A stretch of 64,000 nucleotides of DNA. Origin: Filobasidium wieringae (Eukaryota; Basidiomycota; Tremellomycetes; Filobasidiales; Filobasidiaceae). The DNA lies in contig BCIV01000014.1 of the NCBI GenBank assembly GCA_001600055.1, forward strand, positions 62,001 to 126,000. The letters are read 5' to 3'. Position numbers and translations under genes: made by a program. Position 1 is the first letter of the stretch. Every line of letters begins with the position of its first letter. Positions 46,701 to 57,626 of this stretch are shown here, piece after piece. The notes below the pieces were generated by a model. It ran no database searches. It saw only the letters and a program-made list of their open reading frames with translations, and was not told where the DNA came from.

Positions 46701-47977
46701 CCTCCTCTCCCTCTGCTTGAGGCACTTGTTCCGTCTCCTGCTCAGCCTCACCGTCATTCACACTTCTGACGGATTGCCCACTGTTGGCTCGGACTGGCAT
46801 AGGCATTTGTCCGGGAATGGGCAGTCCACCTTCAACAGGTTCCGGTCGTTTCCAAACCTTCTTCTCCGCCTGACCTTCTTCCTGCGGGGTAGGGGATTTA
46901 GGTCCAGCCGAAGCGCCTCCAAAAGCCTGAGATCCAGCCAAAGCGGCCATTCGTTCTTTGAGTGATAATCCCTGTCCGATCGAAGCCTTGGCATCCGAAG
47001 CGGACATTCCCTTCTTTTCCTCAATTTGAGCGGCCGTATCGTTTTTCCCTTCTTCCGTTGATGCTACGACCTGAGCGGGAGCCTGGGAGGCAGGAGGAAC
47101 GGGGTTAGATTCCCTTTCCTTCTTCTCCTCCTCCTCCCTCATCTTCTGCCTCTGACTCCAGGTCAATCCTCCAGCCGGTTTAGGTTTAAGGGGAGGGGGA
47201 GGTTGTTTGGAAGGTGACGAAGAGGGGGAGTTGAATGCTGCCAATCGATCTTTAAAAGAAAGCTTGCTTGGTTCAGGCGCGTCGTCCTTCCTGGTAGGTT
47301 GTTCTGGTTGAAGAGGAAGAGCTGGTTTGGGTTGAGCTGGAGGTATGGATCGCGCTACTGGAGCAGGCGTTGGTGCAGGTGCCGCTACCGGCTCAGGTGC
47401 AAGTACTGGTGCAGGCATAGCTTCCTCCTTGACCTGCGGCTCGGTCTCCTTGACTTTGTCCTCTTCGGGAAACGCTCCAGGAATTTCCTCCGCTTCTGGC
47501 AAAGGTTGACTGGGAGGGGGAGCGGCTTGCATTACTGGAATAGGTTGTACGGGAACATCTGATGTTGAAGAGATTGGTTCTTCCTGATCATCTTCGACTT
47601 GTTCTACAAAGTCCTGAGGAAAGGACAAGGATGGTCATTAGCATAAGTATACTGGTCGGTCAAAGATTAGCTTACTCTGGGAAAGCCTCCTTGTCGCTCG
47701 CCATCAAGAGATTCCCCGACTAGCCAATCTTCATCATCGCTCGATGGACCGGTGACGCGAATACTGAAACATGCAAGGGAATCTCGTCAGTATTCAAGCT
47801 GTTAGGTATGGAATGCATCCCAATTACGTTTCTCCTTTGGTGAACGATAGATCGGTAGCATGTGGTGATTTGTACTTGATACTGTACGAGCAACACTGAG
47901 CGTTTGGGTTATGATCTCGATCTGTAGCCAACTCAGACTTACGTGGCTTTGGCCAGGTATGGGTAGTTGGATGACAT
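43757..47977 (-). CDS. BBC1: BBC1/Mti1-type SH3-domain actin-patch protein
   Basis: Exons 47943..47977, 47828..47881, 47676..47763, 44272..47613, 43907..44197 and 43757..43825 give 1292 residues. The N-terminal 65 residues are an SH3 domain (DLSFTKGETIRV, EDWLVGES, GGFPRDFVEQV). A disordered middle of about 1000 residues is rich in Pro, Glu, Ala and Gln. It contains repeated short helices of the form AARMARLGG or AARMAKLGG, and polyproline runs suited to SH3 or formin binding. The C-terminal 130 residues are a folded conserved region (GFGALIWEQEG, GDVIVLHDAKFRGKKGL, TYRLDDLQSGLVRV) matching the Bbc1 C-terminus. In yeast Bbc1 restrains WASP (Las17) and type I myosin at endocytic actin patches. 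The last exon overlaps a spurious opposite-strand ORF. Confidence 0.88.
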
Positions 47978-49770
47978 GGTTACAATGAAGCTACCCTCTG
48001 AATTTCAGTGGGACGCTATGTGTGTGTTATGATGAAAGAGGAGATGGGTCCAGGTCGATGAGTAGTTGTCGGATGATATGGCAAGGTGCTGTACACGTCT
48101 GGCTGGTGCGGGGACCCCTGGGAGATGACGTCGGGTTTGAGCGTGAATGAGCCGATCCGCGGTGTCATGCTGCGCTGCATCTCAGGCGTTTCAGCATGGC
48201 AACGACTGATACTGAGCGGAATGCCAGTCAACCATTTGGATTCAGGTCGACCGCAGAGAAGCTTCTGTCGCAATTGGATCTTTCTCTTTGCATGTATAAT
48301 GGCATCGCAAGTGAGGCTCTCGCTTTCCTCTGGCAATCGATTGATCGTGTTCGAGTGATCGTGCTTCGAGTCTGCTCTGCAGACGATCGCCAACCGTAAG
48401 TAACTGGAAAATATAGTGATCGGTAGTTTCATCCTGGCCGACAAGGCGCACGCTGGACGTCTTCAATTCTCAATGACAGACGATTTCGTAGTCTTAACCT
48501 CGGCCTTAAACGTCACACCTCTTGCCTCATGCGAATGCTGCACAGAGTCGCTTCTCTACGCACACTCAAACCTTCTCCTACTCAGTTTCCTCTCGTTACA
48601 ATCAAATCCAAACCATACAGCTCGTGCCTCGAAGGCTGCGACAGCGACTCGTGAGTTCTCGCATCGACATCAACCTCCTAGCTCGTGACTGAAACATCCA
48701 ACAAACCTCCGGTCTTCCAGATATGTTCCAGCGGAGTAACCGGCGACCGGTAAACGTCAAGAACCATGCTTCCGAAACCAGCCTTCCTGCTGCGCCTTTC
48801 CGTCCTCACGATGTGAGACCAGACCGGGATCGAACGCTCCTCTCTACGAAGACTCGGTAGCTTTTCGAGATCCGAGCATTTCCTTCCGAGGGCAAGGTTT
48901 CGTGCTTTTGCTTTCTTTCCGTAGTGGGTATTCCGGAGTTGAGCCAAAGACCGGAAAAGGCGAATACTTGACCGGCGGGTGAGATGTCGACAATCTGATA
49001 GCGGGGAGTGAATATGCTTCGTTTCGTTCTTGGATCGGGATGTTTTACCATCGATCCGACGGATCTCCTTTGCCAGGGAATCACGATTCGCTTTCATAGA
49101 ACCGTGTTCGTCGCGTGCCTGAAGATCGCGATGAGTGGCAGAAATGCGGCGGCCGCGTGTAAGCTCCAGAGAGGCGCGCTCCCCTCGAGCATCCTGGGGC
49201 TGAATATCATCACGCTTCTAGGCTTGTCACTCCGCCGCTAGCTCGCTAGCTTGATCCTCTACACTTCCTCTCTCCTCCTTCTCGTTTTGCGCAGTGTAGG
49301 CCATCACCGGCGTCTGAAGTAGCAAAACAATGAATCAATCCTCGATTTCATTTACATGAAATTAGCGAATCCATTCGTTCGTTTATATCGGGATCCAATC
49401 AAGCCATACCATGCATTGTTATCTATATCGTGGGCAATACGATGACTCCCTCCTTGGAGTTGGGAATACAAGAAGGACCGAGGTCCAGATCTCCTCTTTG
49501 TCACTGGCTTGCCCCCCTGTGCCTTGTTTAGGCTCTAATCTGAGCGTTACCACGAGGCTTTCCGCTCAAAATACGACGATACTAGGCTCGAACTGATTCA
49601 GGCCCAAGAAAGAACCCCTGGGAGGAATAACTCGTAGATCTCCCTCCCTTGCCGATCATCCGGTCGGTCAGTGGCGAGCGGCAAGGCCCTTCGTAGACGT
49701 ATCTCTTCTCAATACCGCTCGGGATCCGCTGGAACGACACAAACCGGAGTGAGTATCAAAGTGAGAGCTC
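47978..49770. promoter_or_regulatory. large divergent intergenic region
   Basis: About 1.8 kb between the BBC1-type gene (minus) and a hypothetical gene (plus). Only short frames without credible splice structure. A tRNA-like B-box (48822..48838, minus sense) was checked and not supported. A small palindromic GCTAGC-TC-GCTAGC lies near 49232-49245. Confidence 0.45.
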
Positions 49771-51391
49771 ATGACCAAACACAAGAAGGCTGATCCGACC
49801 TTTTCCGTAAATTCTCCTCACCTCAATCCTCGTCTTCAAACGTGCTATAAACCGCATCAATCGCCCATCCCTTGTCGTTATCTCGCAACCGTCGTCATGT
49901 CACCCCATCCTAAACGCAAACGCTCCATTATACCTGAATCCCGGACCTATCTTATCCCGCTCAGGTCAACACATCGAATGTCTTCCCCCTTGAGCAACAA
50001 CATGTCTCCCTCCTCCCATCTCATACCTGTCGAAATGGCTCGAACTCCTCGCGGCTCGGCCTTGAAGAGGGAAACGAATCTGATTCCGAAAACCAATCAT
50101 ACATGGAGCAGAACGAACGACTATCAGGAAAGAAATCGGATTCTGATGGTAACCCCGTTGAGCGGGGAGCAATCGAAGAGGGGCAGGAGATCAGTTCAAT
50201 TCGACGAGAGGAGAGGATCCCTTCCGGTCTCTTCATCGTCATCATCATCGAATAATGGCCGATCTAACGGGAACATGGGCCCTAATCGGCGGCTGAGCAG
50301 CTTCATGTTTTACTCGGCTGGGGCTTGCTCGACCCTTTCCACAAACCTTGGAGGGCATTCATTAATCCGGGGATTGAAACGATCAGCTTCTCTACCATGT
50401 TTAGGGCATACAAGAAGTAGGCCGACGGACGCAGCGGGGCCAAGCGATTTGAACGTCAGAAACCTCGGATACGCTTGGGTCGAGGAAGAGGACGCCGAAG
50501 ATCATGATGACGGTGACCAAAGGTGAGTTGACGACACTCGCTGTTTAACGTGTTCAGGTAGATGTTAACCCATTGCCTTCCCTTCTCCAACACAGCTTCG
50601 ACAGCAGGGACATTGATCGTGACTTTAATAATACGAGGGCTGGACCCATCTTTGCAAACCCCTTTTCCCCTTCTTCCTACAACACTCATCCTCCTCATCC
50701 ACCTTTCCTTTCTGATTCCGACACCGATCGTCCGGGACTGTCGCCCTCGCGGCAAGACCTGTTCCCTAATCGACCAGCAATCGCGCGGTATAGATCGGCA
50801 CCTGAGAGTTTACACACGCAGAGTGGTTTGAATATCGTCTTACCTGGACACAGCTTTGAGACTCGCGCTGCAATTGATCCGAGATCAGTGAACCAAGAGG
50901 AATCGATCTGGACTGGTTCCAACACGCCCTCGACCCCCATGTCAAGACAGCTGAAACGGGTCCCAGAGGTTTTATCCCGTATGACCCCTCGAACGAACGC
51001 TCCTCGTCTACCCCCTGTGACAAATCATTCAGCCGATCATCGCTCTCGATCAGGAAGGTTCGATTCGATCGTTTCTTTCCAAACTCGGAAAGGTTCTTGG
51101 GCTGCCGTCAGCGTGGTCGATTGGGACGGGTCTTCTAGCCTGAATTACAGTCTGGATGAGGAGGAATCAAACGCGCTAGATTCAATACTCTTGCCAATCG
51201 CAGATCGGCAGCGATTCGACAGTGTGGACACAGCCATGCAGAACCACTTAGACAATGGAGGCATTTGGGGGAAGGAAGGTGGCAGTCCCGCTTTCCGATT
51301 TCCGAACGGTCCCGCAATTGTGGTAGGAAGACGAGGCACAGAGGGTGCTATCCCCGTGTCTTTCGCGGACGTGTTCAGAGAACATGCCTGA
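49771..51391 (+). CDS. hypothetical disordered Ser/Arg-rich protein
   Basis: Exons 49771..50522 and 50596..51391 join in phase (AG|C) to 515 residues. The protein lacks visible folded domains. It is rich in Ser, Arg, Pro and Asn, with a poly-Ser run near residue 155, likely phosphorylation sites (RRSVQFDERRGSLPV, KRSASLPCLG) and an acidic patch WVEEEDAEDHDDGD. In the second half, GRFDSIVSFQTRKGSWAAVS and SLNYSLDEEESNALDSILLP look most structured, and the C-terminus ends VSFADVFREHA. Later in-frame ATGs (for example 49897) may be the true start because the first 40 residues look like leader sequence. No family recognised. Confidence 0.65.
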
Positions 51392-51827
51392 TCGGTATAG
51401 GAACAATAGACGGTTAAATTCTGAACGTTGTAATCATCCATTATTGTGGTCAATCTGTACAAGGACAATCATTGTAGCGGGACACAAGTTGAAATTCGAG
51501 AAACAGCTACTGACAATTGCCGTGCAAGAGCTTGCAGCCAGCATTCTGTCATGCACCAGCAATTCATATCCGCGCGTGTTGGGTATCGCACTTGCGCCAC
51601 CGTCCTTTTTGCTGAACATGCTCTCAATTGGGTTCTGAGCGAGGATCCGGCAATGTTCGTCTACTTCTGCCCTTTCATGACTTGCCTAGAAGCGCTAAAC
51701 TGCACGAGGATATTCAGGTTTCAAGACGCGTCCTCATGCCGTCGATCGCGAAGGCGCATTCACATAGAATCACCAACCCAGCATATTACAGGTACAACGA
51801 AGAGGGCATTCCGGGTGACTGTATCCA
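51392..51827. other. convergent 3' intergenic region
   Basis: About 435 bp between converging genes; presumed 3' UTRs, nothing else seen. Confidence 0.45.
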
Positions 51828-53782
51828 TTACCTTCTCGGCACGCCCATACCCATGGACATCTGCTGCTGCTGCTGAACCTGAGCCTGTCTCATTTGGGCC
51901 TCACGCCGCCGCATCTCCATCTCCTTTGCAACATCTGCTTCCCGAGCCGCCCTGATTCCTTCTTTGATGATGACGGCTTCTTCCACCTAGACATATCAGT
52001 AGCAGTGTCAGCCTCTGTTCTCTTCGTTCTAGTCCATCGATTGACTTACCCATGGCATCCGGAACAAATCACTCCGTCTCAGATCCTCCTCTCTGACCAT
52101 ACCACCGTTCGTGCCGGGCAACCCGATCTCGTTCCCAAGAATCTGATCCAAATCCCTAGCTTGACTGCTCAACCACTTGTTCACGAATTCTGCCGGATCT
52201 TTTGCGAATTCGTTCAAAAAGTTTCGTTTTTCTCGACCGGTTCGGATTTGCTGGGCAAGAGATGCTACTTCGTCTTCCGCTGCCATGATTCCGTCTAGCA
52301 TAGGACCGGATTCTAGGGATTGGACAGCAGCGTGCATTTTACTCTTGTGTGGGTCTTCAATTTCGATAGGGATGTCAAATACTGTTGGGTTGATATTTCG
52401 TTCCTTGTCCACCCTAAAAAGCCATCGAAACAAACAACGTCAGTGGACGGTTCAATACCGAAGCATCCTTGATATCACTGACGTTACTTGATAAGTCAAA
52501 ATAACCGGATCAGGATGAGTCAAATAACGATTGACCATATCCGGTAAGAACACGAAAGGCATGACCTTCTCCCTCTCCATAAGCTTCTCCAGCCCCCCTA
52601 CCGCAACGATCTTGGTCGGATCATCTCTATCCTGAGCTCCGACCGTTTTTATCAACTTCCAAACGTTCGACAAGATCTCCGCTCGAGATCCCTCGACCAT
52701 GCTGATTAGGCCTGCAAGAGGGGGAAGGACTTTGAAACGGTCGGGGTATTGGTCTAGATGGATCATCACTCGGGCTTCAAGAGGTTGATCTCCTCTTCTT
52801 TTGATCTCGAAACCGTCTTGACCGGGAAGAGGTTGTGTTTGCCGATTGTGATACTGATCCGAGATTCCCTTGATCAGTAACGTCTACCGAGACTCGAGTT
52901 CCGATTCTCATGGCTTACCTCTACAATATTAGACTCCTGGAAGTTATTTGAATCCCTCCCTCCAAATTCAACGATCATCGTTTTGATCAAACTAGAAAAC
53001 TTGCGTTTGACCATCTTGTCTATTCGTTGATTGTTTGTCTACCGGCATCAGGAACAGATCATCAGCTCGACGCTCCTGAACAACGAGGATTGAACTCACA
53101 TCTAAGACACGACCCTCGATTTTGAACGTCCATCCAGGGATTCCTTCTCCTGTTTGCAAGTTGGGTTCGGGTAGATTTTGTTCCGCTACAAGATGCGAAC
53201 AAGTAACAGATGTTGACGGTCCTGTTTCGCGGGGTGAAAGGAACGTCGAAGCTTACCTCTTTGCCAGTCCTGGTTATATGCCGTGTTTGATAGATATATT
53301 CGGAGTGTTCGTTTGATCTGAACAATAATTCCAGCTCTTTAGCTTGAAATCGCGAAATTGCCTGAGATATCCTTTCTCACCTTGACCACCCTTCCCAAAG
53401 CATCGTTGACCTCCGCTCGCTTCCTCAGCATCGTCCAATCCAGCTTGTGTTCCATCTCCAACAGATCCTTGAACATCTTCGATTCTGGTACAAGGCTTGC
53501 GAGGAGATAAGGAGCAGGCATAGGAGGTCTAGGTTTACGTTCTCCATTGCTATTACCGTTCCCGTTGTTCGTACTGGACGTGTTCCCCTGAGGTGTATCT
53601 TCGTATTTCCTTTTCTGAGCTGTTTGCTGCATATTCACTTGCGAGGATGAAGGACCTTGTGACATGGGATTATATGATGTTGATTGTTGAGGAGTCGAGT
53701 ATGGGTTAGAAGGTTGAGCAGCTCCTGCAGGACGCATTTGAGCTGAAAGACCCGCTTGTGGCCGGGATGGAGTATTGTACAT
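51828..53782 (-). CDS. SNF12: SWI/SNF subunit SNF12/BAF60 (SMARCD) with SWIB domain
   Basis: Exons 53381..53782, 53257..53317, 53100..53185, 52919..53038, 52483..52868, 52050..52413 and 51828..51986 give 525 residues. The N-terminal 75 residues are Gln/Asn/Ser-rich. BAF60-family blocks follow: LVPESKMFKDLLEMEHKLDW, MLRKRAEVNDAL, IKRTLRIYLSNTAYNQDWQ and WTFKIEGRVLD. The SWIB domain (about 257-345) has MIHLDQYPDRFKVLPPLA, EILSNVWKLIKTVGAQD and VNRYLTHPDPVIL. A C-terminal coiled helix (RAAREADVAKEMEMRRREAQ) and a short polyQ run end the protein. These subunits bridge remodeller and transcription factors. The acceptor of the fourth intron is ambiguous: 52868 or 52883, differing by 5 in-frame codons. 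Confidence 0.92.
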
Positions 53783-54204
53783 CTTTGGTATTGAGTGATA
53801 AACTGATACCAACCGCAATAGAGGAAGAAGTGTCGATAAGTACAGCAATCGGAGCAACCAACAAGGTTACTTATGTCGTAGATCTATCAATCAGCATTTG
53901 GTTGAACTGCATTCTCGTTCTGAATCTCGGTATCCGAACAGTCTCATCTCTACGCGCAGGCTTCAATTTCTGCTACCGCTTGGTACACTACCATCTCGCT
54001 GTTTCTAGCTTCTCGCTTCTTGCATCGGGTCACAAGCTTCATCTGCCACAACGCTGCATGTATGGTATCCTCTCACTATTGTCTTCGATAAGCGATCCGT
54101 CAATTACGCTGTTCACATCGTGAAGCTGTGTTAATTCATGTAACATCTCTTGCCGCGACGCGCGATATCGTATTGCTATACCTTATCAATCTGACAAGGA
54201 AGCC
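53783..54204. other. SNF12 promoter region
   Basis: About 420 bp upstream of the SNF12 start. The frame upstream of its ATG is open to about 53857 but only with non-ATG codons. No other feature. Confidence 0.4.
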
Positions 54205-54795
54205 TCACCAACCAGTAGAGGGAGTCATCAGTGCGGCTGCTTCGTTCACGTAGGATTCAAGTTTTCCCTGCCAAGTTTCAAATTGCTTCTTCTCGCCCTT
54301 TGTCCCAGACGCCGTTTTCATGAGCCCTGCTAGTTTGAGAATCAACTCTTTAGCGTGTGGGTCGTTAATCTCAGGAGCCAATGTTTCCAATTTCTTCGCA
54401 CAGTCAGGATCTCGGCCTTCGTAGTAGCGTTCTGCGACCATGTAGGCTTCCATCAACTCGGTATACTGTAAGTACCGCAAGGTCGTGTCATCCGTTTGCG
54501 TGACCGTTCTCCCTTCTGAGTTAGCGGATTCAGTTTGCCCTGTTGATGACGCTTCGTGACTCCTCTCGTCAAGTTTGGCGATAGAAGAGGGTTTGGAGGA
54601 GGAGAAGTATGAACGTAGACGGTCCATGCTCCTATGTATGTCAGGCTTTGAGTTGCAGAAAACGCGTACTCCTGGGAGTTGTAGATTTTGTGTATCTTGG
54701 GAACAACGAATAGAAATAGCAGGGCATCCTACTGTGTGCCCATCATTATATGCTTCTGTCCTGACGAACGAAACAAAGGAGTCCGCTATCATCAT
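54205..54795 (-). CDS. hypothetical intronless orphan protein, up to 196 aa
   Basis: A single open frame from ATG (54795); an internal ATG at 54627 (MDRLRSYFSSSKPS) may be the real start because the first 56 residues have unusual composition with scattered Cys. The C-terminal 95 residues are strongly helical and charged (YTELMEAYMVAERYYEGRD, HAKELILKLAGLMKT, FETWQGKLESYVNEAAALM). No known domain. Together with 55410-57469 it forms a second intronless or intron-poor orphan group on the minus strand. Confidence 0.5.
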   Translation of the reverse strand: MMIADSFVSFVRTEAYNDGHTVGCPAISIRCSQDTQNLQLPGVRVFCNSKPDIHRSMDRLRSYFSSSKPSSIAKLDERSHEASSTGQTESANSEGRTVTQTDDTTLRYLQYTELMEAYMVAERYYEGRDPDCAKKLETLAPEINDPHAKELILKLAGLMKTASGTKGEKKQFETWQGKLESYVNEAAALMTPSTGW

Positions 54796-55409
54796 CGTAT
54801 AGCGTGCGGGCTCGTAATACAGCCTGCGCAGAAAGTGACGATATATTCACTCCAGACGACGCGCGCGAGAAGCAAGGAGATACTTATGGAAGCCCTGCTG
54901 GACCCGGCTGAGGCTTCCTGCTCAGAGCTCACTACTCACTGGGGGAAAATTTACAAGGCAATGCAAGTCTTTCTAGGGCCATATTTCTACGATCTCTTGT
55001 CTCACTGATCTGAATAGGCAAACGACAGGTCGCTTGCTTGATGCCGTGGTTTATGGATATTGTCGCGGTCGATTCGGGGCGAATCAAGAAGCATTGACTT
55101 GGTCCTCAGAGATTCTCAGTAAACGATTCCTTTACAACGTGCAACTGCAGAATGAATCCTCATAAACATGATAGACGGGTAAAAGATCCTTGAGTGAGAG
55201 GAAATTACGGGAGACACAAGAAAAGAGGTTCAGCGAGCGCGGTATGATTGTGCATCGTTGATTGCGTCTACATCCAGATTAACCACTCGCTACTCTCCTA
55301 CTCGCACACATCCATCGTGCTGAGTCCCTCTCTCTATGAGCTGAAACGACAAGCATGGTCCAATAGATGACAAAGTTCATTTCGGCGACAGTCAAATCGC
55401 CTCTCTCCC
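54796..55409. other. intergenic, no gene supported
   Basis: About 610 bp with no credible ORF or RNA gene. Confidence 0.4.
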
Positions 55410-55936
55410 TCAATGGAGAAGACATTGTCGAGGACGGGAAGACGGGATATTTGCTCTTCTCCGGAGCTTGCCCCGTTTGAAGACCTTGGTGATTTTTATT
55501 GAGGTGAAAGAGCCCTGGATCGCGACGTACAGGTAAGTAAACGCCAAAACCACATAAAAGTGTTTGAAACGCAAAGAGAAGTCCGAGTACAAAGAGTGTG
55601 CCTGCGAAGCTAGCAGTTTGGCTTTCCTCTGATCCATTTCAACCGATCATATTTATTTGTTCCACGTTTCCTTGCTTCGGGAAAAACTCGTGCAGCATCT
55701 ACGTACCTCTTCTCTGTCAGGTGAGGAGCCTTCGAAAAGATGGCATCGGAACGCGCCATCATTTTTCCGAGGGTTAAAGTCAGAATAAGAAACGCTCCCT
55801 TAAGGAGATCGATATCATCCGGCCGGGGGGATCGTCCTACGATTCTCAATAGCAGCGAGTTCCATTGGATCTGTTTGCCCGGGATCGCTAGAATTGTTTG
55901 GTTGAGATCGGACATGTCTAGACCCTCACATGCCAT
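55410..55936 (-). CDS. hypothetical small membrane-like orphan protein, 148 aa
   Basis: Two exons (55707..55936 and 55410..55626) join in phase across a GTACGT donor and a CAGAG acceptor. Two hydrophobic stretches are visible: LLKGAFLILTLTLGKMM (about residues 44-60) and FYVVLAFTYLYVAIQG (about 95-110). The C-terminus is basic (KRGKLRRRANIPSSRPR). A short alternative splice near the acceptor shifts frame, so the model is tentative. No family recognised. Confidence 0.4.
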
Positions 55937-56068
55937 GCATGAAAATTGATCTTCACTAGGAGAGAAACTATCTTACCCCTCGTTCGAAAGGTGCCAGAGT
56001 CTTCTGGTTTGAATATGTCTGGGGATGAAAGAGAGACGAACAGTCGAGGTAGAATGACCAGATCCCGT

Positions 56069-56131
56069 TTACTTATGTATTTTTCGTAATGAAGCTATAC
56101 ACAAAGGAAGCACAAAGACATGCTTCTTGAG
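56069..56131 (-). pseudogene. diverged copy of the mini-gene second exon
   Basis: This 63 nt stretch can be read LKKHVFVLPLCIASLRKIHK-stop, preceded by a TTCGACAG acceptor. It parallels 57304..57366, which reads LKKHAFVLPLYVTALRKIYK-stop. About 49 of 63 bases agree, and the frame and stop position are conserved although the stop codons differ (TAA versus TGA). Similarity continues roughly 25 nt on each side. No first exon equivalent to that at 57419 was found, so this is either a relic or a gene with a different upstream exon. Confidence 0.45.
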
Positions 56132-56679
56132 CTGTCGAATCTGTACAAACCGTGAAGTATTCAATCTTATCTGTGGCAAAACATAACCAGTTCCTTCAAT
56201 GCCGGCCGTCGAGCGGTTCGGAAGGTCGTTGTTTGAGGTGATATCCCTGGGAATACGATATGAATGCAAGACAGTGCGGGGAAGATAGTAACTCGTACTT
56301 CTTTTGGTACATAAGCGATGAGGGAGGGGTACAGTGGAAGCAAATACGTTCAAGACCTCGCTAAGCCTTTCATTCGCCAGGCAGCGCGAGCGCCGACTGG
56401 GCGGTTCGACGCATACCATGTCGTTTGCGCATATACAGCGGAACACCACACACTAAAGCATTCCAAGCTACCTATTACTAGCTGTTATCTAAGGCCTGAT
56501 CGAACTCACGATCGAAAATCTCAGTCCTGGTCGTATGCAGGTTGAACTGCCGACCACAGGTCTAGCAAGAATGATGCGGCGCGCAAGCTATGTAGTGCAC
56601 GGATATACTTCCAGGACGTATTTATCATTTCATCTAGCACAACATGAACCGCATGTGTATTTAATTCGAGCATTTGGTG
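56132..56679. other. intergenic, no gene supported
   Basis: About 550 bp upstream (in minus sense) of the diverged mini-exon. Any first exon for it should lie here, but none was convincing. Confidence 0.4.
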
Positions 56680-57276
56680 TTAACCGTTCTTGGCATGCGC
56701 TTCTAGACGAGCTAACTCCTGTCTTTTTTCTGCCAAAAGTATTTCCAACTGCCTGGTCCGATCCGTATGGTTGTCCCTGATCTGCTTGTTAATCCTGAAG
56801 ATCTGCTTATTTTGTTCGGGTAGAAGCGGCCCTGGCTGAAATGTTCCTCTCTGCAGGTTCTCTCTGAGTTTCTCTTTCATGGATTGAGCCGTAGCCAAGT
56901 TCGTCAAACTTCTACCGTGATCCTTTTCCCACGAATCCACCTCATTCCAGCCATCCACGGCTTGTTTATAAGAATCTATATCGCGGATCTCGTCGATGAG
57001 ACTCAAACGTCTGCTCTGGAATTCCTGTACGTCCTTCTCTAGAAGGCTGATTTCAATCAGTAGGTTGACATTCGAGTTTGGGATCGCGCTGAGGTTGTCG
57101 TCGGTAGTAACGGTGTCGGGATCGTCGGACACACTTGGACGCTGATAGTTACTAGTCGCACTGGTCTGATCTGAATATCGGCTGGAACGGAAAGTACTCA
57201 TAGTGGAAAGGTTTAAGAGCGACTGATTGATGGGTACCGCAACAGAAAAGGTTTCAAGATCGGCATGAGCAACCAT
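56680..57276 (-). CDS. hypothetical coiled-coil orphan protein, up to 198 aa
   Basis: An intronless frame from ATG (57276); a second ATG at 57201 (MSTFRSSRYSDQTSATS) is a plausible start. Residues about 70-195 are mostly helical with coiled-coil character: LLIEISLLEKDVQEFQSRRL near 72 and LEILLAEKRQELARLEAHAK at the end. Such small coiled-coil proteins are often adaptors or lineage-specific, but no family can be named. Its start lies only 27 bp downstream of the stop of the mini-gene on the same strand. Confidence 0.55.
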   Translation of the reverse strand: MVAHADLETFSVAVPINQSLLNLSTMSTFRSSRYSDQTSATSNYQRPSVSDDPDTVTTDDNLSAIPNSNVNLLIEISLLEKDVQEFQSRRLSLIDEIRDIDSYKQAVDGWNEVDSWEKDHGRSLTNLATAQSMKEKLRENLQRGTFQPGPLLPEQNKQIFRINKQIRDNHTDRTRQLEILLAEKRQELARLEAHAKNG

Positions 57277-57303
57277 TGAAGCAGAACGACCAGACCTGGC
57301 GGC

Positions 57304-57469
57304 TCACTTATATATCTTTCGTAGAGCGGTCACATACAAAGGAAGCACAAAGGCGTGCTTCTTGAGCTGCCGAACCCGTAAAAGTCGTGATCAGGCTGGG
57401 GGAACGGCAGCCACGTACTTTCAGCAAGGGGCCGGCTTTGCCACCCTTGCCGGGGTTGTAGCACGACAT
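57304..57469 (-). CDS. possible two-exon microprotein, 37 aa
   Basis: Exons 57419..57469 and 57304..57366 join in phase 0 across a 52 nt intron with GTACGT donor, a CTGATC branch-like site and a GGCAG acceptor. The product reads MSCYNPGKGGKAGPLLK then LKKHAFVLPLYVTALRKIYK. It is very basic with one short hydrophobic stretch. The second exon has a diverged copy at 56069..56131 with the same frame and stop position, which argues for a real coding frame. The length is below normal gene-calling limits, so confidence stays low. Confidence 0.4.
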
Positions 57470-57626
57470 GATAAACAAACATCTCGCGTCATCAGAGAAC
57501 CAAGAGGAGTGGTCGCTCTCGCTGCAGATACCTTTGATCCTCTTTTCATCCCCTTGTTCAGGTCATCCGCTCGCATTCTCACCTCACAGAGCTTCCTTTA
57601 ATTCACTTCCTCGCTCAGAATATATC

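Noticed and set aside
48822..48838. tRNA-like B-box (TTCGATCCC, minus sense)
   Set aside because: Flanking bases do not form a T-stem and no matching A-box or acceptor stem was found.
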